Below are positions 53,866 through 61,242 of a DNA stretch of 64,000 nt, in pieces. Location: assembly GCF_041925275.1 (NCBI RefSeq), contig NZ_JBHEUZ010000001.1:124001-188000 (forward strand). Reading direction: 5' to 3'. The notes under the pieces were generated by a model. The model was not told the DNA's origin. It did no database searches and worked only from the letters and a program-made list of their open reading frames with translations. Source of the DNA: Parapedobacter pyrenivorans_A. Its GTDB lineage: Bacteria > Bacteroidota > Bacteroidia > Sphingobacteriales > Sphingobacteriaceae. Position 1 is the stretch's first letter, and each line of letters begins with the position of its first letter. The position numbers and the translations under genes were made by a program.

Positions 53866-56112
53866 TTAAAACCCAAGCCGATCGTCCAACCGCGGCTCTT
53901 CCACCGGATCGAACTCTTGGTATTTGCTGCAATCCAACTCCGTGATGATACCGCCTTCCGGCAAGGGGAAGTCTCCCTTTGAATACTTCAACGTGGTATC
54001 CGCATAGACTTTCTGCATATACAGTGCAAATACGGGCAGTGCCGCCTGGGCACCTTGGCCTTCGGCCATGGAAGCAAAGCTGATACCCCGGTCTTCGGCT
54101 CCCGTCCAAACGCCGCTCACCAATTCGGGCGTTACACCGATGAACCACGCATCGGCATTGTCATTGGTGGTACCGGTTTTTCCGCCGATGGGATTGGTAA
54201 GGTTATAACGCCAACGTATGCGGCCACCCGACCCATTGGCCACCACGTTTTTGAGCATGTCTACCATGATGTAAGCGGTCTCGCTATTGAGCACTTTGGT
54301 AACACGGGGTGCCTTTTCATAGATGGGCATGCCGTTTTTATCCTCTATGCGGAGGATGTAGGTTGGCTCTATCCACACACCGTGGTTTACGAATGCGGAA
54401 TAAGCGCCCACCATATCATATATCGATGCTTCGTAGGCCCCCAACGCAATCGATGGATATTCAGGCACGTCGGTGGTAATCCCCATCCGTTTGGTAAGTG
54501 CCGCCACGGGCTTCGCCCCCACTTCGTCGATCATGTAGGCCGTTGCGTAGTTCTGCGAATGGGCCAACGCAGTCCGCAGGGTGATGGGGCTGCCGGCCGA
54601 GTTGTCGCCACGGGGTGACCACGCGTTGGGGCCGGTACCCACGGTAAGCGGCTCGTTGGGCACTTTGAAACACGGCGAATAACCGTTATCGATAGCCACA
54701 GCGTAGGTAAATGGTTTGGCCGTAGATCCCACCTGCCTCGTACCCATTTTCACCTGGTCATACTTATAGTGTTCGAAATTGATGCCGCCCACCCATGCAC
54801 GCACATAGCCCGTATGGGGTTCCATAGACATAAACGAGTTCCGTAGGATCAGCTTGTTGTACCGGATGGAGTCCATCGGGGTCATCACCGTATCCCTGTC
54901 GCCCGCCCAGGTAAATATCGTCATGGGTACCGGTGTATCGAAATCTTTTTTTATGTCAGCTTCCGATTTACCTGCCTGTTTCAATACCCGGTAACGGTCC
55001 GAGCGCTTCATGCCGGTTTCCAGCAGTTGCGCCTTTTCACCCCGGAACGGGTCGCGGCTTTTCCATTGCCTATCGAACGAAGCCTGCACCGTCTTCATCC
55101 ATTCCTTCTGGGCCTCTTCGGCATATCGCTGCATATTGGCGTTGATGGTCGTGTAGATCCTCAACCCATCCCGGTCCAAATCCCATGGCGTGCCATCGGC
55201 CTTGGTGATCGACAATTCGTTGAACTCCCGCTGGATTTCGCGCTTCATCACCGCCCGGAAATAAGGAGCCAACCCCTCGGCATGATTCGATATGTTCAAT
55301 GCAAGCACCAATGGCTTCTTCTGCAACTCCAACGATTCTTCCCGGGTGATGTAACCCGCCTTCCGCATGCTCTCGATCACCAGGTTCCGGCGCTGGATGG
55401 ACCGTTGCGGATAACGTACCGGCGAATACATGCTTGGCCCTTTGAGCATTCCCACCAAGATAGCCGCCTGCGGTATGTCCAGTTTATCGGGTGTTGTATT
55501 GAAATACGTACGCGCGGCCGATTTGATACCGAAGGTATTGTAAGCCCCAAAATCAACCGTATTGAAATACATCGTGATGATCTCTTCCTTGGTGTAGTTA
55601 CGTTCGAGGCGCACGGCGGTTATCCATTCCTGGAATTTCTGGATGATCCGCTTGCCCGTATTCCGGGCACGGCCCTCGGAAAACAGGTTGAGGGCCAATT
55701 GTTGCGTGATGGTACTTGCCCCTTGGCGATTGCCGATCAGGTTGTAGAAGATAATCGTAAAGGTACGCCGGTAGTCGATACCCGAGTGCTTGTAGAAACG
55801 TTTATCTTCCGTGGCGATGAGCGCCTGCACCAAATTGGGCGATAGCTGGTCATAGCTCACTTTCGAACGGTTTTGCACATAGTAGGTACCCAGTACCTCA
55901 CCGTCTTCCGAGATAACCTCCGATGCCAGGTTGCTCTTCGGATTTTCAAGGTCGCGGAAGGTCGGTAATTTTCCGAACAGTCCGATGCCAACACAGAAAA
56001 TAAATAAAAATCCCAATAAAATAAGACCGACAAGAATCTTCCAGAACGTACGGGTATACCGACCGATTTCGTCGGTTGTTAGGTTGTTGCTATTCTTTTT
56101 TTTGCTATTCAT
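53866..56112 (-). CDS. Class A penicillin-binding protein (PBP1A-like)
   Basis: A bifunctional peptidoglycan synthase of 748 residues: a membrane anchor (about 26-48), a GT51 glycosyltransferase domain with catalytic Glu in ATEDKRFYKHSGIDYRR and QGASTITQQLALNLF, and a transpeptidase domain with SxxK in VGSTAKPFTYAV, SQN in AHSQNYATA and KTGTTND. It polymerises and cross-links wall during elongation. The first residues are Asn/Lys-rich (KKKNSNN). It sits between the SprE/PorW-like gene and uvrC, likely cotranscribed. Confidence 0.95.
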   Translation of the reverse strand: MNSKKKNSNNLTTDEIGRYTRTFWKILVGLILLGFLFIFCVGIGLFGKLPTFRDLENPKSNLASEVISEDGEVLGTYYVQNRSKVSYDQLSPNLVQALIATEDKRFYKHSGIDYRRTFTIIFYNLIGNRQGASTITQQLALNLFSEGRARNTGKRIIQKFQEWITAVRLERNYTKEEIITMYFNTVDFGAYNTFGIKSAARTYFNTTPDKLDIPQAAILVGMLKGPSMYSPVRYPQRSIQRRNLVIESMRKAGYITREESLELQKKPLVLALNISNHAEGLAPYFRAVMKREIQREFNELSITKADGTPWDLDRDGLRIYTTINANMQRYAEEAQKEWMKTVQASFDRQWKSRDPFRGEKAQLLETGMKRSDRYRVLKQAGKSEADIKKDFDTPVPMTIFTWAGDRDTVMTPMDSIRYNKLILRNSFMSMEPHTGYVRAWVGGINFEHYKYDQVKMGTRQVGSTAKPFTYAVAIDNGYSPCFKVPNEPLTVGTGPNAWSPRGDNSAGSPITLRTALAHSQNYATAYMIDEVGAKPVAALTKRMGITTDVPEYPSIALGAYEASIYDMVGAYSAFVNHGVWIEPTYILRIEDKNGMPIYEKAPRVTKVLNSETAYIMVDMLKNVVANGSGGRIRWRYNLTNPIGGKTGTTNDNADAWFIGVTPELVSGVWTGAEDRGISFASMAEGQGAQAALPVFALYMQKVYADTTLKYSKGDFPLPEGGIITELDCSKYQEFDPVEEPRLDDRLGF

Positions 56113-56142
56113 TCTTCTACTTAAAACGCACGCACTGCGCGC

Positions 56143-59043
56143 CTACCTATCCAATTGTTCTTGATATACGGCATGGTAATCATCTGCCTTATCAAAATCA
56201 GATAACGTGCCAAAATTGGTCGCTGTGATCACAAAGGTATTATAAATATCGCCCGGTATTTTCATGATATCGGGCATTAACGGCAAAATCCGTGTTTCAT
56301 ACCGTTTGGCATCGTCATAGCTGTTGAACGGACCGATGAAAACCAGTTGGTTTTCATTATTCACCACCTTCAATTGGTGGGAGATGGCCTGCCCGGCATA
56401 GCGTGTACGATTGAACTGTCCGATACCGAAACGCGAAGGGGCCAGGTTGACCCGTGCATTCATCACATTGATAACGAAATAATAGGTCGCCGAATCGGGC
56501 AGCAGCTCCAAATCGCGGTATACATTGGAGCCCAATTCACCCATTTCCGCCACTTGGGCCAGTTGCTGCTGTGCCACTTCCGACACGTTGCCCAACCCCC
56601 GCTGCCCTGCCAGCCCAGTACGTCCGGCCGTGGTAACGGTAAGCTCCCGCCGTGGTCTTGGCGGCTCGGGGCCGCGCGTCATCACCAGCTGCGGCCACAA
56701 CGTCATGGTCGGTTCGTCAACAAACCGTTCCCGTTCTTCGTGTATCGCCTGCAACGCATATTGCCGGGTAGCCAGCGTATCCCGGTGCACATCAATAAAC
56801 GCCAGGTGCTGGGTGGCCAAAGGCGTAATCAGGCTATCGGCGGGAAAATCCGCCACCAATAGCTTCAGCGCACGCTCGAACGTATCGAGTGACGATGTCC
56901 TGCCCCACGCCAATGCCCGCAGGTACGCCAGCTGGCTCAGCGTCTGTTGGCGCCCCGCTCCGTCCGCAAGGATGCGCGTAACCTCCGCTATCACTTCCGG
57001 ATATTGCTGTTCGGTGTAATGCGTATAGACCGATTCGTACGCCCGGTCTAATACCCGCTGCTGCTGTTCCAATTTAGCGAGATACATCGGATCGCGGATA
57101 ATTTGGCTATAGCGCGAATCGGCAAACTCGGTAAGCAGTTTTTCGCGATAACGGGCAGCTTCGGCAGCATCGATATCGGTATATAGCCGGTAAAGGTTGT
57201 AGTACAACAACGGAGCATCCGCGGTAGCCGGATAGCGGGTCAATAGTTCTTCGTACGTATGTATGGCCGCCTGCTTATCGAGCAATTCGTCGCGGTAGCT
57301 ATCCCCGATCCGCATCAACGCCTCCCGTATGAGTGCATGCGACGACGCCATTTTCTCTTCCGTATCGGGCAATTCGTCCAAGTAAGCTTGCTGCAGTTCC
57401 GTAGCCCATGCCGAGCTATCCACCGCTACAGCCTCTTCCATCGGTGCATCCCCCGGTTGGGCACCGACCGTTGTAACAGCCTCCGCTGTACCCCCACTCC
57501 CTGCCATATCACTGAACCGCCAGTTGTCCCGCAATTGGCGGTTGCCCCACCGCCGCCTGAACTCTGCCTGCCCCATCCCCATCGCGTCGGGGTTATTGAA
57601 GTAAAACCGATTGTCCGTATAGGTTGGGGTCGCCGCCAACATATCGTCGAATGGAGAAACCCGTGCCGACTTCGAGGTCTTCTTTTCCGTTGTCTCCCGT
57701 TTTTCAGCTTGGTAGCGTGCCCATCGGCGAACAATAAGGCTATCGATCTCCGCCCGGCGTCCGGATTCATCGAGCCCGGCAAGGTACTGTAAGCTATCCT
57801 GGTGCGCCACAACACGCAACTGTACGATCAACTCATCCAAATTGGCAATTTTCCGTTGTACCTCCCCCGCCTGGGGGAAATCGGCAGGCAACACCATCCC
57901 TACACTGTCGTAGTATAGCTTGGCAGTTGGGTAGTCGGCCGCATGGAAATAATGGTTAGCCAATTCCAAGTAGGTCAACGTGGTCTGGTACCGATTCGTA
58001 CTTTCCTGTCGTAAGGCCAGTTCGTAGTTTGCCAATGCCTCGGGCAGGTAGCCGTCGGCATAAAAAATCTTTGCTATCTGGAAATAGACCTGGTCCTTGA
58101 ACTCCTTGTTTTTACCATCGCGCAGCATCCGCCGCAACATCCGTACACGCTGTTCGCCGGTGGCGTTTTCGGCCGTGGCCAAAAACACACGGTTCAGCCC
58201 CGCATGGAATGACATTTCGTAGGGTGCGTTACTACGCACCACCTTTGTATAATGGCCATAGGCTTCTTCCGCTTTTCCTTCCTGCTGTAATAGTTGGCCC
58301 AAAAGAAAATGCCAACGCAGCTTGGTGGGTTTATGCCCGGTATGCTCCAGGGCCTGCTCAAGCATCGTAACCGCCGATGCTTCGTCGTGAACAAGCAGGT
58401 AATACTTGGCTTGCGTGGCAAATGCGGCCCCCACCGATTTCTTTTCGGATTCAAGGCCGGCGAAAACGGTATCCAACACCAATCCAGCTTCCGTAAGGTT
58501 GCCCAGCTGCATGTGGGCCCGTGCTTTCCATACCAATGCCGCCTGCCGGTATTCCGGCATATCGGCAAATGTGTTGGCAACATACGTAAAGAACTCTACC
58601 GCATTATAATAGTTCCCTTTTAAGTAGTTTGCTTTTCCGGTAAGGAGATAAGCTTCGTTGATGTACTTGCTCTTCTCTTTCCGATTGATGATATCCAGCG
58701 CCTTGCCAATGACCGAGTCCATCAGCTGGGCAGCTGATGAAGAAGTGGTTTCGGTTGGTTCGATCAACACAGGCAACAACTGCTGATAGTTATCGCGGTG
58801 CGCCTCAAAATTTTGACGCGTAACATCCGAAATGATCTTGCGGCCATGGTAGACGATATTGAACCGGGCTGTCAGATTCTCCATCATGTCGTATTTGACC
58901 TCGCCATCCTTCTCCCTATGAGCCGCACAGCCGATCACCACACCGCATACCAACATGACTGCGGCAATGCGCCGGAATGAAATGGCCGACAAGTGCCGTA
59001 AAAATGAATATCTTTGCTGGGAATGCACATGCAAAAATATCAT
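56143..59043 (-). CDS. TPR lipoprotein, likely T9SS component PorW/SprE
   Basis: A 966-residue protein with a lipobox VIGC near residue 39, many TPR-like helices (for example YLKGNYYNAVEFFTYVANTF and YADGYLPEALANYELALRQ) and a C-terminal SPOR-like end containing SRFGIGQFNRTRYAG, NENQLVFIGPFNSYDDAKRY and DIYNTFVITATNFG. The opening NLTARFNIVYHG and NYQQLLPVL pattern fits the PorW/SprE family, a periplasmic lipoprotein of type IX secretion and gliding. The ATG at 59043 may lie upstream of the RNA start (a -7 element is inside the first codons), so a downstream GTG 59028 or TTG 58992 may be used. It is first in an operon with PBP1A and uvrC. Confidence 0.7.
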   Translation of the reverse strand: MIFLHVHSQQRYSFLRHLSAISFRRIAAVMLVCGVVIGCAAHREKDGEVKYDMMENLTARFNIVYHGRKIISDVTRQNFEAHRDNYQQLLPVLIEPTETTSSSAAQLMDSVIGKALDIINRKEKSKYINEAYLLTGKANYLKGNYYNAVEFFTYVANTFADMPEYRQAALVWKARAHMQLGNLTEAGLVLDTVFAGLESEKKSVGAAFATQAKYYLLVHDEASAVTMLEQALEHTGHKPTKLRWHFLLGQLLQQEGKAEEAYGHYTKVVRSNAPYEMSFHAGLNRVFLATAENATGEQRVRMLRRMLRDGKNKEFKDQVYFQIAKIFYADGYLPEALANYELALRQESTNRYQTTLTYLELANHYFHAADYPTAKLYYDSVGMVLPADFPQAGEVQRKIANLDELIVQLRVVAHQDSLQYLAGLDESGRRAEIDSLIVRRWARYQAEKRETTEKKTSKSARVSPFDDMLAATPTYTDNRFYFNNPDAMGMGQAEFRRRWGNRQLRDNWRFSDMAGSGGTAEAVTTVGAQPGDAPMEEAVAVDSSAWATELQQAYLDELPDTEEKMASSHALIREALMRIGDSYRDELLDKQAAIHTYEELLTRYPATADAPLLYYNLYRLYTDIDAAEAARYREKLLTEFADSRYSQIIRDPMYLAKLEQQQRVLDRAYESVYTHYTEQQYPEVIAEVTRILADGAGRQQTLSQLAYLRALAWGRTSSLDTFERALKLLVADFPADSLITPLATQHLAFIDVHRDTLATRQYALQAIHEERERFVDEPTMTLWPQLVMTRGPEPPRPRRELTVTTAGRTGLAGQRGLGNVSEVAQQQLAQVAEMGELGSNVYRDLELLPDSATYYFVINVMNARVNLAPSRFGIGQFNRTRYAGQAISHQLKVVNNENQLVFIGPFNSYDDAKRYETRILPLMPDIMKIPGDIYNTFVITATNFGTLSDFDKADDYHAVYQEQLDR
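59009..59016 (+). promoter_or_regulatory. -7 element for the M23 peptidase operon
   Basis: TATCTTTG on the plus strand, a full TAnnTTTG match, 82 nt before the GTG start at 59098. No TTG box is present at the usual distance. Confidence 0.5.
59032..59039 (-). promoter_or_regulatory. -7 element for the SprE/PorW-like gene
   Basis: TATTTTTG on the minus strand matches TAnnTTTG but lies just downstream of the first ATG (59043) of the frame, arguing for a later start codon. Confidence 0.45.
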
Positions 59044-59085
59044 TTATTTTTATACTTTCTTCCATTTTGTCGTACACCCTTTTAG

Positions 59086-59092
59086 AAAGGAG
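59086..59092 (+). promoter_or_regulatory. Shine-Dalgarno deciding the GTG start of the M23 peptidase
   Basis: AAAGGAG lies 5 nt before GTG 59098. It supports this non-ATG start, which also gives the full basic N-terminus before the membrane helix. Confidence 0.7.
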
Positions 59093-59097
59093 CTCCG

Positions 59098-59982
59098 GTG
59101 GCTAAGCAAAAAAACAAGCTTTCGAAAATACTCAATGCACGCTATAAGGTGGTGGTGCTCCACGAGGATACATTTGAGGAAAAAGCAGCCTTCAGGGGCA
59201 AATTATGGTACTGGATTACCGGCACTATTTCTGCCATCTTGGTGCTCGTGGTGTTTACGGTCGTCCTCATCCGGTCTACGCCATTGCGCGAATATGTAAT
59301 CGGCGACACACTAAGCGGATACGAGCGTAGCGCCCTGTTGGAGACCTACGCACGTATCGACTCCATGGAGCAAGTAACCCGTGCACAAGAGCAATACCTC
59401 AACAACATCAAACAGGTGATAAGCGGCGAGGCCGGAGAGACCACGGCCGCAACCGGTGAAGAACACGCGGTAACCGACGTAGCCGTCGCCCCGACGACCG
59501 AGACACCTCCGGTTGGCCTCTCCGAAGACGAACTGGCCTTGCGCGAACTGGTGGAGTCAGGCGCACCCTATGACCTTCCGGAAAACCCGGGCGCATCGCG
59601 CACTGGCATCTCGTCTTATACGTTCTATAGCCCGATAAAAGGGATCATCAGCTCTAACTTCAGTACGCGCGACCAGCATTACGCCGTAGACATTGCGGTG
59701 AAACAAAACGAGCCGGTACGCAGTACATTGAGCGGCCACGTGGTCTTTGCATCCTATACGCCCGAAACAGGTTATGTGGCCATCGTGCAGCATGGCAATA
59801 ATTTGCTATCGCTGTATAAACATTGTGCCTCGATTATCAAAAAAGTTGGTAGCTTTGTACGTGGTGGGGAGGTCATTGCATTTGCGGGGAATACAGGATC
59901 GTTAACAACCGGTCCGCACCTTCATTTCGAGTTATGGTACAACGGCAATCCAGTGAACCCTACTGACTACATCGCTTTTTGA
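59098..59982 (+). CDS. M23/LytM-type peptidoglycan endopeptidase, membrane-anchored
   Basis: The 294-residue protein has a basic cytoplasmic N-terminus, one membrane helix (about 37-58), a helical and acidic linker and a C-terminal M23 domain. All zinc and catalytic residues are present: H194 and D198 (HYAVD), H242 and the HLH pair H274/H276 (GPHLHFELW). It should cleave peptidoglycan cross-bridges in the periplasm. The gene is followed by bactofilin and AtpZ, a conserved Bacteroidota order; bactofilins elsewhere recruit M23 peptidases for cell shape, so a joint role is likely. Confidence 0.93.
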   Translation: MAKQKNKLSKILNARYKVVVLHEDTFEEKAAFRGKLWYWITGTISAILVLVVFTVVLIRSTPLREYVIGDTLSGYERSALLETYARIDSMEQVTRAQEQYLNNIKQVISGEAGETTAATGEEHAVTDVAVAPTTETPPVGLSEDELALRELVESGAPYDLPENPGASRTGISSYTFYSPIKGIISSNFSTRDQHYAVDIAVKQNEPVRSTLSGHVVFASYTPETGYVAIVQHGNNLLSLYKHCASIIKKVGSFVRGGEVIAFAGNTGSLTTGPHLHFELWYNGNPVNPTDYIAF

Positions 59983-60012
59983 AAAACATCTATTTACCTG
60001 AACATCATTGAC

Positions 60013-60444
60013 ATGTTTACAAACAAAAAAACCGAAAAACTACCAGAAGCACGGAGCAGCAGCTTTAACCTCATTGCCAGTGGAACAGAAATTACCGGCG
60101 ATATCACCACGACGGGCGACCTGCGTATCGACGGCCGCATCACAGGCAATGTCTCATGCACGGCCAAATTGGTCGTCGGCAACGGTGGCGACATCACCGG
60201 CAACGTCCATTGCTATTCGGGTGAGATTTCCGGTACGGTGCAAGGCCATGTGGTTGCCAAGGAAATCCTCCAACTCAACCAATCCGCGTTGATCCAGGGC
60301 GATATCGAAGCCATGCGGTTCATCGTTGAAGATGGAGCGTCCATCAATGGCCGGTGTACCACCAGCCGGAGTCTGGCATTGCCCGAACACCTGCCCGAGG
60401 TGAAATTGATTTCGTATGAAGAACCGCAAGCGATTAGCGAATAA
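60013..60444 (+). CDS. Bactofilin (polymer-forming cytoskeletal protein)
   Basis: A 143-residue bactofilin: a polar N-terminal tail (about 20 residues), then a right-handed beta-helix with repeated short strands such as IASGTEITGDITTTGDLRID and GRITGNVSCTAKLVVG, ending with a short tail. Bactofilins polymerise without nucleotides and localise wall enzymes or polarity factors. Its position directly after an M23 peptidase gene fits a shape-control pair. It overlaps the start of atpZ by 29 nt. Confidence 0.95.
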   Translation: MFTNKKTEKLPEARSSSFNLIASGTEITGDITTTGDLRIDGRITGNVSCTAKLVVGNGGDITGNVHCYSGEISGTVQGHVVAKEILQLNQSALIQGDIEAMRFIVEDGASINGRCTTSRSLALPEHLPEVKLISYEEPQAISE

Positions 60445-60643
60445 TTCTTTGGGCAAATATGCTTACTTCAGCGGAGTGGGCTTCCAAATGCTCGGCATCA
60501 TCGGCGTATTCACTTACATCGGATACCGCATCGACAAATCCCGCGAAGCCGAAACGCCGATTTGGACGGCCCTTTTCGCATTGGCCGGCGTTTGCATCAG
60601 TATGTATACGGTGATACGGGCGGTGACCCGCGATAGAAAGTAG
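60416..60643 (+). CDS. atpZ: AtpZ/AtpI-family protein
   Basis: A 75-residue protein with two hydrophobic helices (YAYFSGVGFQMLGIIGVFTYIG and IWTALFALAGVCISMYTVI, each within the usual pattern) and the short basic end of AtpZ/AtpI. These proteins are encoded before F0F1 ATP synthase genes and aid c-ring assembly or Mg2+ and Ca2+ transport. It overlaps bactofilin by 29 nt in another frame. Unusually, no atpB or other ATP synthase gene follows here; a tandem repeat does. Confidence 0.85.
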   Translation: MKNRKRLANNSLGKYAYFSGVGFQMLGIIGVFTYIGYRIDKSREAETPIWTALFALAGVCISMYTVIRAVTRDRK

Positions 60644-60684
60644 GCTTCGTAACCGGTTTAATTGGGCCGAAATAGGCTTACTTG

Positions 60685-61125
60685 CACCTCGGAAGCCGTT
60701 ACTTCCCGACAGGGAGCAATCTTTTGCGACATGGAAACCGTTGCTTCCGACCCAAAAGCCGTTACTTTCCGACCGGAAGCAATCTTTTGCGACATGGAAA
60801 CCGTTGCTTCCGAATCAAAAGCCATTACTTACAGACAGGAAGCAATCACTTTCGGAACGGAAGCCGTTGCTTCCGACTCTAAAGCCGTCGCGTCCCGACC
60901 GGAAGTGATCGCTTGCGACGTGGAAACCGTTGCTTCCGACTCAAAAGCCGTCGCGTCCAGACCGAAAGCAATCACCTGCGACACGGAACCCGTTGCTTCC
61001 GACTCAAAAACCGTCGCGTCCAGACCAGAAGCGATCGTTTGCGATGTGGAAACCGTTGCTTCCCGCAGGGAAGCGAGAACTTGCGACGTGGAAACCGTCA
61101 CCTCCGAACCAAAAGTGATTGCCTC
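60685..61125. repeat. 63-bp tandem repeat array built from 21-bp subunits
   Basis: TTGCTTCC recurs at 60741, 60804, 60867, 60930, 60993 and 61056, an exact 63-bp period. Five full 63-bp units (60741-61055) are flanked by degenerate partial ones; a 21-bp sub-period is visible because the related motif falls at -42 and +42 from the ends (60699, 61098). Each unit contains, between copies of TTGCTTCCG, the complementary CGGAAGCAA or a variant, so the array can form a chain of hairpins. Units are multiples of three and largely free of stops, so several frames are open: plus-frame 60662-61180 (172 codons, TTG start) with heptads such as ETVASDS and KAVASRP. I do not regard that ORF as a proven gene. 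Confidence 0.9.
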
Positions 61126-61190
61126 CGAGCGGTATCCTGAAATTAAAAAGCCGTTATACAGCAATGTTACACGCATTTGACGCAATAGAC

Positions 61191-61221
61191 TTGTTTATAG
61201 TTTATAATAAATCTAAATTAG
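61191..61221 (+). promoter_or_regulatory. Putative promoter of the TonB-dependent receptor
   Basis: TTG (61191-61193), 20-nt spacer, TAAATTAG (61214-61221; one mismatch to TAnnTTTG), 21 nt before the GTG start. Confidence 0.45.
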
Positions 61222-61242
61222 CGGCGTTTTTAAGCGGTCGTT

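Noticed and set aside
53864..54148. N-terminal extension of uvrC
   Set aside because: It overlaps PBP1A and precedes the conserved GIY-YIG start at 53863.
60685..61125. CRISPR array
   Set aside because: The repeats are contiguous with no unique spacers and no cas genes are near; it is a tandem repeat.
60829..61185. 118-codon minus-strand frame across the repeat array
   Set aside because: Its openness follows from stop-free repeat units; there is no start signal or family match.
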